A DNA stretch of 64,000 nucleotides from Rhopalosiphum padi (Eukaryota; Arthropoda; Insecta; Hemiptera; Aphididae). Both the position numbers and the translations under genes were made by a program. A model generated the notes under the pieces. It was not told the DNA's origin, did not search any database, and saw only the letters and a program-made list of their open reading frames with translations. Location: the NCBI RefSeq assembly GCF_020882245.1, contig NC_083597.1, forward strand, positions 16,154,581 through 16,218,580. The letters are read 5' to 3'. This document shows positions 39,996-52,402 of this stretch, piece after piece; the first letter of the stretch is position 1; the number at the start of each line of letters is the position of its first letter.

Positions 39996-40160
39996 CAGTG
40001 ATGGATCTAGGATTTTTTGTGTTTTTTTTTTTTTGGGGGGGGGGGGGGGGGGTAGCAAAATTGTTCATTATATTATTATACATATCATATCATATAATTT
40101 TTTAAGCATAATATTTAGGATTTTATGTTTTAAAAATATAATATAACTGCCAAGGGGGAG
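39996..40160 (+). mobile_element. hAT-like terminal sequence with T/G run
   Basis: CAGTGATGGATCTAGGATT at 39996 resembles the CAGTGGCGGATC-type termini of many hAT transposons. It is followed by a T13 run and a G18 run (40035-40052). The matching inverted end was not found, so the element is either truncated or its right end is degraded. The right limit given is a guess. Confidence 0.4.
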
Positions 40161-40297
40161 GGGCAGAGGACACAAGTTTTAGGCATCTAGACAACGTGTA
40201 ATCTCTGCAATATGAACGATATGAGAAGAATTCAAAAGGCCTATGTGGTGGTCGTATGATGTATAACGCTTATAAATATATACAATAAGATTGTGGT

Positions 40298-40300
<3 letters not shown>

Positions 40301-40335
<35 letters not shown>
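40301..40335. repeat. (TA)17 microsatellite
   Basis: Perfect 35-base TA run. Confidence 0.95.
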
Positions 40336-40339
<4 letters not shown>

Positions 40340-40780
40340 AATACCCAGTGCACAACGACGTCTACAGTATTCGAATAAATATACACAGATATTATATATT
40401 ATAATATCATGATGCACGCGGGTATAACGTACCTAATATCAAAATTATATCATCCATCATGCAGTAATAGAATACACCAAACTGCAGCTAATTTACGTTT
40501 GAATATACATGTATATACAATATGAGCACTCGTAAAAAGGACGAAGTGACGACAAGCGACCTTTCGACGGACGTCTCGTCACGGTCACGGACTATCGCGT
40601 CTCGTTTGACATAATACGCGTAGGTACCAACCACCCTATAATAAAACTGATGGTAATATTTAAGTGTAGACGTCTCATCGGTGTCGTATCCGAACGCAGT
40701 CAAAACTCTGCCGATCGATCAAACGGGAGATATAGAAAAATCATAATATAAACGTCAGCCAAGTGTCGGACCTACGCATA
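40340..40780. other. Small GC/CpG-richer island
   Basis: CpG-rich words (GACGTCTCG, CGACGGACG) flanked by AT-rich DNA. The minus frame 40488-40703 (71 codons) is unassigned. Probably regulatory in type. Confidence 0.35.
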
Positions 40781-42277
40781 ATATTTTATAATATTAATAA
40801 GACATTGAAATCGTGTGTTTGATAATACTGAGTATGAAGTCAAATGTTTTTTGATGGGTACACAACAAACGATTTTACTAAGCATTTTAGTCGTTTAACC
40901 GAAAGACATGAAAAGGCGTTAATATTTTTACTACCCATTGGAACAGTTTTATAGATTGGTATGTACGGCTTATTCTAGTCTTTCGATGTAGAGTGTGTAG
41001 ACGATTCGCGTACTACCACTGATTTTATATTAATTTAACATTTATAACTGTTCACACAGGACACAGTTCATAGCTTATTTGATTATATAATAATAAATTA
41101 TTTTACTCACGACTTCAGGGGTTCAATATAGGCAATTATAAAAACAATCTTTTAGTTTTATTATTTTTAATACTTTCCCGACGACGTTTTAAACACATTT
41201 TTGATTATCGAGTAAAATTATTATGTTTTGTAACTACTTTTAATGGCACAATAGCTACAATAGAAGTAGAAATAATATTTGTTTCCAAAATAACTTCAAG
41301 TAATCGTTATGTTAACTTGGTCTTTTATTTTAATATCTCGATGCAAAAATTTTTTTTTTTATTGTACGTCATTAAAATAGAGTACATTTTGATCGTCAAT
41401 TATTCAAACCGTCGAAGTAAAGAACAAGTTTTATCTATTTATTAAGTACGTCTTGCACAAATTATCGAGTTTATTTAACGTGGAAATAATGGGTTTTGCT
41501 GTCTACAGCATGCACAGCGCTTTGCAGTTTTATTGTTTCAATAAAAATTGATTTTGTTTCTGGAATGTTTCTGCAAAAGAAACACAAAGGTATGAATGTA
41601 TCTAATATTTTAAAACTCGTCCTTCTATCGATTTCTAATCGAATATGATATTGAATAAATAAATTACTGTTTCGTTATAATAATAATTATGTATATTTAG
41701 CTATTAATGTTGTGTTATTATACAAAACAGGAAAATAAAAACACATTTTCTAAATTCTGCCGTACGAATGTACAACGGCATGACGTGGATTTATCGTGCG
41801 CACATAATTGTATTTTAAATATAAGCCCTCCGGTCGCGTATTCGGTTATTCATCTGCAAGTCTAATGGTCTGTGGCGTTCGATGTGTTATTATTATGTAT
41901 TAGATTTTAATCTTATGCTGTGATAGTAGTTATTAGGAATCAAATATTCAATAATATTTACATGATGTGTGCCTAGTAATTCCCTGCACACGCGAGACAC
42001 AACTACTGTGCGTTAGAACAATTTAAAATTAAAAAACGACGTACGAGAACACGGTGTAATAAATTCAATAAATGTTACTATTATTTTCCCAGTAGTCATT
42101 TTTAAAACATTTTTTAACGTTTTGGTTACTATTCACGTATACGTATTTTAGGTACTTACTTGATCAATAAACCAATAGGATAGATAATGTTATCAGAAAA
42201 ATTAATATATTCTAAACTTTAAAGCACATTAATTGGTGTTGTATTTTATTTTGTTATTACATATATAGTCATTAGAT
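40781..42277. other. AT-rich stretch without a gene
   Basis: No open frame above threshold and no recognised element. CpG is moderately present near 41750-42060 without a recognisable gene. Confidence 0.55.
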
Positions 42278-42864
42278 CAAGGGTTTTTACCTTTTATGAT
42301 ACATGGAAATTCGTCTTATATGCTAAGTATTGCCATGGACTGCAATCCTCACCACTACTCTCCCGCCACACCCCCAAAAAAATCACATGAATAAAACTTG
42401 AAAAATCCGTATACGTAGAAATATAGTGGTGATTAGAATCAAAAGTATATAGCTCTGAATATTATAGATTTTGGATGTCGATGTCTAAGTAAACCAAATT
42501 GGATTAAAAATCTTGGTATGCTATTTATTTTGATCTTAAATCAATAATTATTATATAGTATCATCTACAGTGTTGAAGTTCAGAAAAAAATGTTAATATG
42601 CATATTCGCAGGTCTCTGCTTTTGAATAGGTAACTAAATAAAAAATATATAATTTATAAAGAAGAAAACAAGGATAAAAAAAGAAGAATTATAAAATTAA
42701 ATTTTAAATACAACGGTTTAGATACGGAGTCATTAAATAATATGAATAATTCTAAAAAATGTTTTTGGATAATTTAAAAAATCCAAAATCATTCTATGCC
42801 CCCCCTCCGAGTAAGCATCTACAGATTCCCTAGGGGTTTATGGACAACCAGTTTAGAAGCTCTG
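42278..42864. mobile_element. Non-autonomous hAT-like element (MITE), 587 bp
   Basis: The left end CAAGGGTTTTTACC and the reverse complement of the right end, CAGAGCTTCTAAAC, fit the CA..GGTTCTCAA-type hAT terminus. Further in, both ends carry related words (ATGG followed by a CCCC-rich segment). The flanking 8-mers CATTAGAT (42270-42277) and GTTTAAAT (42865-42872) agree at 5 of 8 positions and fit the nTnnnnAn preference of hAT insertions, which would suit an old copy. No transposase frame lies inside. Confidence 0.5.
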
Positions 42865-44500
42865 GTTTAAATCAAAATAACACAAGGACGTCCACAAGGG
42901 CAGAAAATAGGGATAGTGGTTTACCCACCGCTTTTTTTCTATACAGTTTTTATCGTTTTAGTGTTTCAAATAATTAATTGGTTATAATAATAAATTAATA
43001 TTACGATTTACGACATAAATGTTAAATTAAAATCTTAAAACGATATAATATTTTAAAATTTGACAAGATTATAAATTGTGATAGTTGAAAGTGTTCCCCG
43101 GGAAGCGTATTGGATTGGGGTAAAAAACAATAAGAATACTTAAAAATCATAAATAAATAATGTAATGGAAAATGGAGATCAAAGTAAGTTATTAAAAAAC
43201 AATAAGTCTACTAAACTTAGAAATGAATAAGTATCCAACCGGTAACAGTTATTTCGCTAAAAACAAATATATGTATTATTAGTACTTATATTATATTACA
43301 TATAATTTATATATATATTATTGTATTTCATACTATTTTAGTATATTTTAGAAAAATATTTATGTAAATATAATATTATATTAACAATATACACCTAGCT
43401 GATGAGAATATTGACGTTTTATGTTTATTTGGGTTACAAAATGTATATTATTGTACAATTAATAATTTATCAAAAACAAACTATTACTAATGCCAATTAA
43501 CAATAAGCATTATAGTATGCAATACGCATATCATTACCCTTCTCACTAATTTTAAAAGATTACAACAATATACGATGGCATTATTTCATAAAAATACCTA
43601 ACCATATAATATTATATTGAAGTCGATTATGATTATGAAGTTAAAGTGTATTAATAAAAATGAATCGTGTTTACTGCTTATCAAAACACAACTGAGTAGG
43701 TATTATAGGTGCCGTGCTATACTTACTTTAATACTTCGTTGGTTCACTAATCAGCATGCGTACGAAACATAATGAGATATTGCAGAGCTGTTCATTTCGA
43801 TAAGACTTTGCTTAAGTCATTTAAATATTTACGTAATCGCTCCGTTGGTTCAAAAAAAGGATTAAAAAGTTTCACTGTAATTCCATGTTCATCAACAGAG
43901 ATATCGGTTTTTAATTAATTTTATTTACACTTCAATTACCTAGGTATCTACTTAAAAACGCTTATAAATTATAATATGTATTTAGTATGATAGTATTATG
44001 GTACTACAGTGTTAATATTTGCATTTTAATTTAATTTTCATTCCATTGTTATATAATAAAATAAATAGTAAATTGTATTTTAAATGGCATATTATGCATG
44101 AGTGCACGACCTGGAAATACCTTAAAAAAAGTGCTCATATACAATATAATAGCCTCGAGATAATTATTTTGCAAGTAAACCAAACGCATTGCCTATTGTC
44201 TATATTCAACCAATATAAAAGTTATAAATCTGTGACATAATAGTTTATAATATTATTTATTACACAGTGACATCACGTGTTATTTACTATTACGCTCTCA
44301 ATTGAAAAATTATGTATGTAATAATAATATAATATATATAATAGCTACCTATATATTATAATATTAAGCTGGTTCATTCTTACCTCCATAATCGTTTTCA
44401 GACTGCACAATTATTATACATCTATACCGTAATTACTAGGTTTATTGATTTTAAAATTGTATCTTCGCTTCCATTTGATGTCTATGACGCACATTCTTCG
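42865..44500. other. AT-rich stretch without a gene
   Basis: No supportable gene. The 73-codon plus frame at 44019-44240 is AT-driven and unassigned. Confidence 0.55.
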
Positions 44501-45660
44501 AATTAATTGCAGCCACCTACAGGTATACTATGACGTTCCCGTGACTTTCCTAACACCATTATCACTCCACATAATATATTATCTAAAAAAAAAAAAAAAA
44601 ATTAGTAAAATAAAATAAACATTCGTAATTATTTCGAGACACCTGTAGTAGTAGGTGCACCGCAATATATTTACGTTAATATATTATTATTAATTATTAC
44701 GTGTGATGTGTATACGGTCTGCCCCGCTACCGACCCGACCGTTATATTCAACTACATCAATGTTTACCAAAACCAATACTGTTAAAATAATACGTCGGAC
44801 CGTCCGAGTCTAAGGAGCTCTACGCACGCGACCGTCGATGCATAAAATGTACCTATTATAATACATTTATACCTACTGATTCTACGACGTTATACGCGCG
44901 TATATACAAGCGCACGTTGAATTATTTAATTGTTGGCGCCGTCCGCATTTTGTAGTGCGCGCAGCACGCACATCGTCGCGCGCGTGTACCTATATACTGT
45001 ACCTGCTGTATTATTATAATATATATATATATATATGTTGTAGGTAGATGCTAGACGCGTACCTGTATTATATAATAATACTACCGACCACGACATCTGA
45101 CTCCGTGACCGCCGGCAGATTTTACGGTTTAATTAAAGCCGACGACGCGTGTACTCCAAATTACGTTAATTAAAACAGAGCAAAAAATAATAATAATAAT
45201 AAAACTAATGAACTGATATTATAAAACCCAAACGCGAATCAAGCGCGTTCGCTCTAAATTATCTTCTAAAAAGTAGCTATATATAACAGTGTTGCTGTGT
45301 ACAACGCGAGGAGACCGCAATAGCACGCGCGTGTGCGTATAACAAACGAGTTGAACGAAAACTCCGTTTACCCATTTTGTTCGTTATTGTAAGACGCATT
45401 GTTAGGTGCATAATATACACTTTATAGCTACAAAATTATAACATGCAGCGTGCGTATATTCATCTCTGCGGAAAAAAATGTCTGTGTGACTCGGTGAATT
45501 ATATAGTGACACTGCGTTTATTATAATATCGATGCTTTTCGCAATAATTACTCCGGCGGAGCTCTTATTCGAAAAAACATGATATATCGTGTATATCATA
45601 TGTATTCATAATCGGATTAATCGAGCAACATGTCTCTCGATTTGTACTTTTTAATTTTTT
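44500..45660. other. GC/CpG-rich island
   Basis: One of the clearest islands, with GCGCGC and CGACCG words between 44700 and 45350 and a (TA)n run near 45017-45036. There is no long ORF in its GC-rich core; the minus frame 45402-45599 (65 codons) at its edge is unassigned. A candidate promoter or enhancer-like region. Confidence 0.45.
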
Positions 45661-48434
45661 TTATCATATCGTGTGTATAATCGTACCTATATCACTTACG
45701 GTTTAAATATATTATTAAGCGTTCGATCGTTCAAAAGTATCCTATATCGAATTACAACGTCATAGGTAAAATTGTATAGAGATCGATATTTATTTAAAAT
45801 ACGTATATACATAGAATATACGATGAGTTTACTGTCATGTATACGATACACGACAACAACCACAGACAGGTCATGATATAATAAGTAACTACGTATATAT
45901 AACAAAATGTTATTGGTTATAAACTTATAAATTATATTATTATTCAAGGTTAAGCATTAACAAGTTGAAATGTTTTAAGACAATTTTAACTTTTTAACTT
46001 GACAAGTGACTATTTTTATTATTAATAAATGCACTTAATTTCAAAACATATTATACAGGTTTATTTGCCTATGATACTCACTCCCACTTTTCCCCATTAA
46101 TAATAATAAAATTATTAAAATAAATTCTGACTTTTGGAATTATTATAAGTGTACTTAAAGACTATAATAGGCTATAGTCTTATTTATAGTATGTATCGTG
46201 CCTGCATAATAATTTGTTTATACGAAATTAAAAAATTATTTTTTCGTAATAAAAACTTCTTTTCAAATAATTATCTCTTTTTTTATTGTAAATTTTCAAG
46301 AAAATGATTTTTTTTTTTGAAAATATTGATGTATTAATAAATAAAAATTGCTACAAATAGTTTCTGAGTTATTAAGCTTCTTTAAAAACTATGAATGTAT
46401 ATAATATATGCTATACTCTATGGTACTGTGAAATAAGGATAATAGAGCATAATAATTATACCTTAATAATCGGTTTGGCGATGTGGATAGTGATCATTTC
46501 AAAATTACAGGTATTGATTATTTATTTAATAAAATGTTATAGGTCGTGAAAATTGGTCTACTTATTATAATAAGTACCTACAGCACTAATCATTAAAAAT
46601 ATTCTATATGTTTATGTTAATCCTTTATTAAGGACTATTATCTTTAGTATACATAAAACTTAATAACTCAAAAATTATACATCCTAGCATCGATTTAGAT
46701 ACGTCAAAATTCTTATTAATAATTTATAATAAAATAGAATAGCTAATTTTTGAAAAAAAAATACCGTATTGCTACAGGACACTTCTTAAATTACATAAAC
46801 ATTAAAATTTGGTCCATAAGTATACTTAAAAATGGTATTTAAATTGCATAAAAAATTTAAATATTAAAAGAATGCAAAATACCAGACATAGATGCCCTAT
46901 GCTGAATGCTGATACATAAAAAAATTAAATTCTTAAAAAAAAAATTTAAATGTACAACTTAATTTAACTTACATTAATATTTTTAAGCATCATTGTAAAA
47001 ACCTTTTAATGTACATAATTATATAATCAAATTGTAAGCTAATAACCATGATGTTGATGCTGTAACAATAAATAAAAAAAAAATTAAATATTAGAAATAT
47101 GATCGTAAAACACGTTATAAATTTTAAAAAAAGTAATAAATTTATCACCAAAAGATACAAGGTATGAATTGGTGAATCACTACATACATTTAATAACCAA
47201 TTAGTTAATTATTTTTTAAATAATCCTATAATCTCCATTTATGCATTTAAATATTTAATAAAACATTTTATATATTAATTATATTAAAACTGTTGATCTA
47301 TCATTATTATCTGGTCATTATAACCACTATCTAGTTGTCAAAATAATTTTCAGAATAACTTAGGCTTATCAATTTATTTTAAATGTTCCATATAATATGC
47401 TTTAAATTTAAAATAGGTTAAAAATGTTCTCTTTTTATTTAACTGAGTTTAAATTTTTATATAATTTCCAGAATCTTTTTTATAAAAGAATGTAAATACT
47501 ATAGTGACATTAAAATATTATAATTGTATAATATTTTTGTTTTTATACTATGGTTAGAAGTGGTATCGTATATTTAAATATAAAGAAACGTTTGTCTGTC
47601 TTAAAACCGATCGCGTTACCGTCGGTCATTTATCATATTGTATTAAACTCGTTTATTTTCTCAGCAGTGAAAACTAAAGTATTTCGTTTCATTCAATTCA
47701 CAGAGTCTAAATGGTAATTTAAAAATTAAAAACAAAACGGTTAAGGTCCTCACGAAAACTACATCGGTGTAGTGCGTGCAAGTAAATAATTTATTAGTCC
47801 TATAAAACGATATCTTATTATTTTTTTTTATCAAACCTCAATTATTATGAGTAATGTAGTATAATATAAGGATTACTGTTTAGACAATAAACAAGTATTT
47901 CAAATTTTTTTTTTTTTTTGAAAAATTAAAGGTATTACATGCAATCCCCACGTTTTACATTTCTTAAAAGTTCGTGAAAATACAATAACATATAATGTAC
48001 AGCTTTCTACATGAAAGTAGACGAATTTTAATTTTATAATAAATTTATGGATAAATGGAATTTTATATTATACCTGCTATGTTTATGCGATCAGTTAATT
48101 TTAAAAATAACTTAAATTTTATTTATTTTAAATGAATCATTCAGTATAATATATTATGGCACTATCGTTTTTCAAACTGATCATCTATTATTAAAACAAA
48201 AATTTGTATATTTTTACGTTTAACAATTTATTAGTTTCAAGTTACAACACACTATGAGTGTGATATATAATACATAATACTATTATAATATTCACATGCA
48301 TCCATTGAGGTAAAAATATTAAAAAAATTCATTTGGTAGATACATAATATGCATATAAAATATAATTATATAATACGTCAGCTAAATCAAAGATATGCTG
48401 TAAGAGAATATTCCGTATTGGATTCAGTAAAGAC

Positions 48435-48474
<40 letters not shown>

Positions 48475-48520
48475 TATATTTTAGTATTAGACTATAAAAT
48501 CTAATATAAATATATTGTAT
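45661..48520. other. AT-rich stretch with a possible retroposon tail
   Basis: AT-rich and gene-free. At 47067-47076 two overlapping AATAAA signals run straight into an A10 run, after a 200-base segment that has the look of a non-LTR 3' UTR. No coding part was recognised upstream. Confidence 0.4.
48437..48467. repeat. (AC)15 microsatellite
   Basis: Perfect AC run followed by a short (AT)n run, immediately left of the 48.5-kb island. Confidence 0.95.
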
Positions 48521-48526
48521 TATAAT

Positions 48527-48928
48527 TTATATTACACCTCCTGCGGTTTTGTAAGATGGAAGTGAAGGCTTCCGTAGTTGCCCAGTAGGAGAGAGATCCT
48601 TTTGGGTAGATATATCGAACTCGTTAAACAAACGGGTGCCATTATATACCAAAGTACGATTTATAATAGACCAGTAATTAATATTCACGGATGGAAGCCA
48701 TAATATATTATCATTTCGAGTCGACGTGGCCACCGAAATCAATAAAACACTTTTAGTTAATAATCGCGCTAGCGAATGGGCGAGATTCCTATGTAAATCA
48801 GCGGTACCTACATTATTATTGGAATCCATTAACAAAAATAACCCGCCTCTGTCATTGCTGCGATATAAAATAGCTAATGTTATTTTACACGTTTTGTTCA
48901 ACTGGCCGAATAGTGAATAATACCACAA
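48527..48928 (-). other. Unassigned 133-codon open frame in a GC-richer island
   Basis: An unbroken minus-strand frame covers almost exactly a compositional island (48520-48980). Its residue use is balanced, with few repeats, which is unusual for this window. It matches no family I recognise. The opposite strand is also open over part of it (48726-48920 with a GTG start). Either an orphan exon or a noncoding island in which GC content keeps frames open. Confidence 0.22.
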
Positions 48929-48980
48929 TTATATTTACGGAAAATAGCTAGATAAACGGAAGCAAAACGTTCGCGATGCA

Positions 48981-51020
48981 GGCTGTACATAATAATAATA
49001 GTTACATATTATATTATAATAACGATTCCATAGGTATAGTGACTAAGGTGTTTTATGTGATGATGTATAATTTATCATAAAGAACAAAGAACGAATTCTA
49101 TAGGTATATAGGTACCTACATGTCTTTCCGATGAAAAAAAATATTTCTCTAATAGTTATTTTGAAAGTAAATCAGAAGACAATATCGACAGATATACCTT
49201 ATATCTACATCTTTAGTTCAATATTGTAAGACATAATTGTTTATTAAAACGTATACAATAATTTGAATAATTATAATAATATTTTGTATGAATAAACTCT
49301 TGATTTTATGATTATGTCAACGTGAATAATTTAGTTGCATCTGATTGCCGATTACGTTACTTCGTTGATTGGAATTTATAAAAAACATAATATATCCATA
49401 CAAAAATAAATTATTATTTATTGTTTTAATTTAAATAAAATATGTCTATTGATTACAATCATAATTTTAGTTATTTGATAAAAAAAAAAAAGAATTGACT
49501 TTTATTTATTTATTGTAACTATTAATAAACGCTATAAAACGTGTCATAAATTTTAAGTTCGGTTTAATCAAAGGTTTTTCAATTTATAAGCCAAACAATT
49601 TTTAGCTATTATTTTAAGAGCACGTGGCCGAAGAAAAATTTCGATTGTCAACGGCAATAATATCGAAGCATTTGGCTTAGTCTCTTGAGTTTAGAGGCTC
49701 ACAAACAAAATAAAAATGAAAAGAAAAGAAAAGAAAAATATAATAATAATAATATTAAAGCAAAAATTGTGTTCAATACCGTATCTACGAGTTTTTGAAC
49801 TCGATATTATTATTGTGTGGTGCACCTTATATACATTCGACACAAATAGTACAATACGAGTTACATAATGGTCCAGTGAATTTTCGAGTGGTTTCAGGCA
49901 CCGTGTAAAAGGTATTTTTATTACACATAAAAGCCACTTGGATTATAATACATTTACTGATTTACCTGCATTTTGTGTGCCCAATGACCCGTAACGATTT
50001 AAACATTTTGATAAAAAAAAATATATGTATATATAATAAGAAAAAGTGTATACATTATATTTATTATATATTATTATACAATCTCTTTATGTATAAGTAT
50101 AATGAAAACGATCGACGTTCGTTTTACATCATATCGTTCATTCGTTCACTACCTATATAATAGTGATGGAATACATCATGGAGTGTTATAATTGAGTATC
50201 TACTTATCTATAGTTGTAGACTGTTGTTCTGTTCATTAAAAAAATATACACATTGCAGAGACCTCACATCTCGATATTTTATCCTTTCTTAAGACAAGAA
50301 ATGGAAAAGTAGTTTCCCTCGCATTCAGTGATATAAAAAAAAATAAAAAACGAATTGTATACTATATCTATTTTTATGTTTTTGAAGAAAGTATTGTTTA
50401 ATAATTAATTTATCTTCTCTCATTTAACGTCATAACGACATTTTAAGATAATATTGATGAAAGAAATGTTATTGTTAGAAGTGGTTATAAATGTAATTGT
50501 GTCATTATTTTTCGGTATTTGATTCTTTTTTTTTACGATTAATGTTTTAATATTTATTACTAAAATCTAGGTTTGGTTTGGTTAACCTGCTTACATAAAC
50601 ATGTAATATAGTGTTTATCTTAATACATTGTTGTGATATCTACACTTAAAATAATCAAAATGAGAATTTTCAAATTTTTAACACTTTATTTTATTATTAT
50701 TATCATCAAAAATTTCAATTTCACGAGGTACACTGTAAAACAAGTATTTACTCAATATATTACGAAGGCGTATATTTACGTGAGTTAAAATTTAGTGACA
50801 GAACTGAGTCTATTAGACATTAAATACCACATTTTCCTATAGGTACATATCAATAAGCACGTAAAGTAAAAACAAATAATTTTGATGTATCTGTGTGAGC
50901 GATGCGCTCGTAGAACCTTTTTAAATGGACTATAAATAGGTTAACTTGGTTAACCATGAGTTATCTATTGCCATGTAATTAGTCTAATGTCTAACTCCAC
51001 GACCCAGAAAATATGATACT
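48981..51020. other. AT-rich stretch without a gene
   Basis: Stop-dense, with A/T runs and an AAAAG repeat near 49716-49738. No supportable gene. Confidence 0.55.
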
Positions 51021-51028
51021 TAAAGGTT

Positions 51029-51358
51029 GTGTATTATATACTTAACACGAGTCATTTATCGCTTGGAAACAATATACACAAATCGACACCGGATATATAC
51101 ATAGTACACAATTACACGCAAGAATGGCCACCGTATAACGTCGGGTGCACCGTGCACGTGACGCAACGTCAAATATTAAAATATGTAATACTTGGCTGCG
51201 TCATATCTTTTTGGAAAATTCACGAATTTTATTCTATCGTTCTTAGCAGAAAAACGTTTGGAAGATTAATTCTTTGGAAGTTATGTGTTGGAAACGGTCC
51301 AGGACCAGAACCATTTCGATTGTTTGAATCGTTCCTATTCAACTATACATTTTATTAA
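51029..51358 (+). other. Unassigned 109-codon open frame
   Basis: An open frame in a less AT-biased patch. The C-terminal half is aromatic and hydrophobic, with a GNGPGPEPF segment, and there are no low-complexity runs. No domain is recognised. The start is not an ATG in a good context. It may be an exon, a relic or chance. Confidence 0.18.
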
Positions 51359-52161
51359 ATATATATAAAAAGCCGTTTTTGAATACCACACCAAACGAAA
51401 ATTTATTGTGTAATATAATAATAAAAATTATTATTATTTACATGCACAATGAAGATAACAATATGGTTATAAATTTAATTAATAAACAAAACAGACAGTT
51501 AATTAATTGATTACGATGTGGCGGAGCTTTCTTAATTTATGTGCGTATATATACAGTAATAACTAATAAGTGCTTTTCATGGAGGGTTCGTATAATATTT
51601 TTCAAACAAACTTACTTGAACACGCTTTAAATTAATCACGGGGAATTCAAACTTTTGAACTCATCGTGTATATATGTATATATTATTATACAATATGAAA
51701 TACTAACAAAACTATAACAAAGTACCTAATACTTTTATAGTATACTCACTGTATACTATAAATTTGAATTATTAATAGAAAATGTCAAAATCTAAAAATT
51801 AGCATAATTAAAACAATAATAACAATAAATTAACATAAAGTCTTATAATGTGTTAGTGGTTATTTCATATCATAATTCATAAATTTAAGTGTTTTTGTAG
51901 TGTTGAAAATACTCATGAAGATTATAATACTTTTATATATTTTTTTTTTTGTTCAGAAATAAGGTATAACGCGAGGAAACAGTGTGTATGATGTAATTCG
52001 TTAGTTAAATTTTATACGATATAGGTACATGGTTTCAAGGTATAAATTGGATAAACCATAATTTTAACTATAATTTCTTGAATTTAATACAACATTGTAC
52101 ACATTACCGTAGTCGAGTATTTATATGCGTATTATACAATGTATATTTACAAATTTGAAAA

Positions 52162-52402
52162 TTAAAATATTATCAAAAGCATAACAATACGTTTGACGAT
52201 ATCAAATTGGTAATTGCGTTTCTTATTCGAAACCATTGTGTGGCGAATACACTGCATTTTATAAAATATGGGTAAGATAATTAATAGCGCTATATACGAT
52301 ATTATTAATATTAATGTTGTAACGTACTCATTTAGTGTGAACAATGACACCATAGAAATTGGATTACCGCCTGCAAATAATTGCAAAGGATGACCCGGCT
52401 CG
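52162..52402 (-). CDS. Possible chemoreceptor-like membrane exon
   Basis: The minus frame follows an acceptor-like TTCAACAG (ending at 52403). It reads His-Pro-Leu, then Ala-Gly-Gly, a Phe-Thr-Leu segment, Val-Thr-Thr and a long hydrophobic run of about 22 residues. The order loosely resembles the last transmembrane exon of insect gustatory receptors (Asn/His-Pro-Leu, Ala-x-Gly, Thr-Thr-Tyr). A basic loop and a second hydrophobic stretch follow before the stop, which is longer than the usual receptor tail. The closing Gln-Phe of the family motif is missing, and no upstream exons were found nearby. Pseudogene or coincidence is possible. Confidence 0.2.

Noticed and set aside
40429..40436. CGTACCTA as a right-hand duplication partner for the hAT-like end at 39996 (CGTACTTA)
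   Set aside because: The preceding bases do not form an inverted terminus, and TACCTA words are very common in this genome.
48670..48720. Ile-Phe-Thr-Asp-Gly-Ser resembling an RNase H start motif on the plus strand
   Set aside because: None of the following RNase H residues appear in the continuing frame, so the six residues are judged coincidental.
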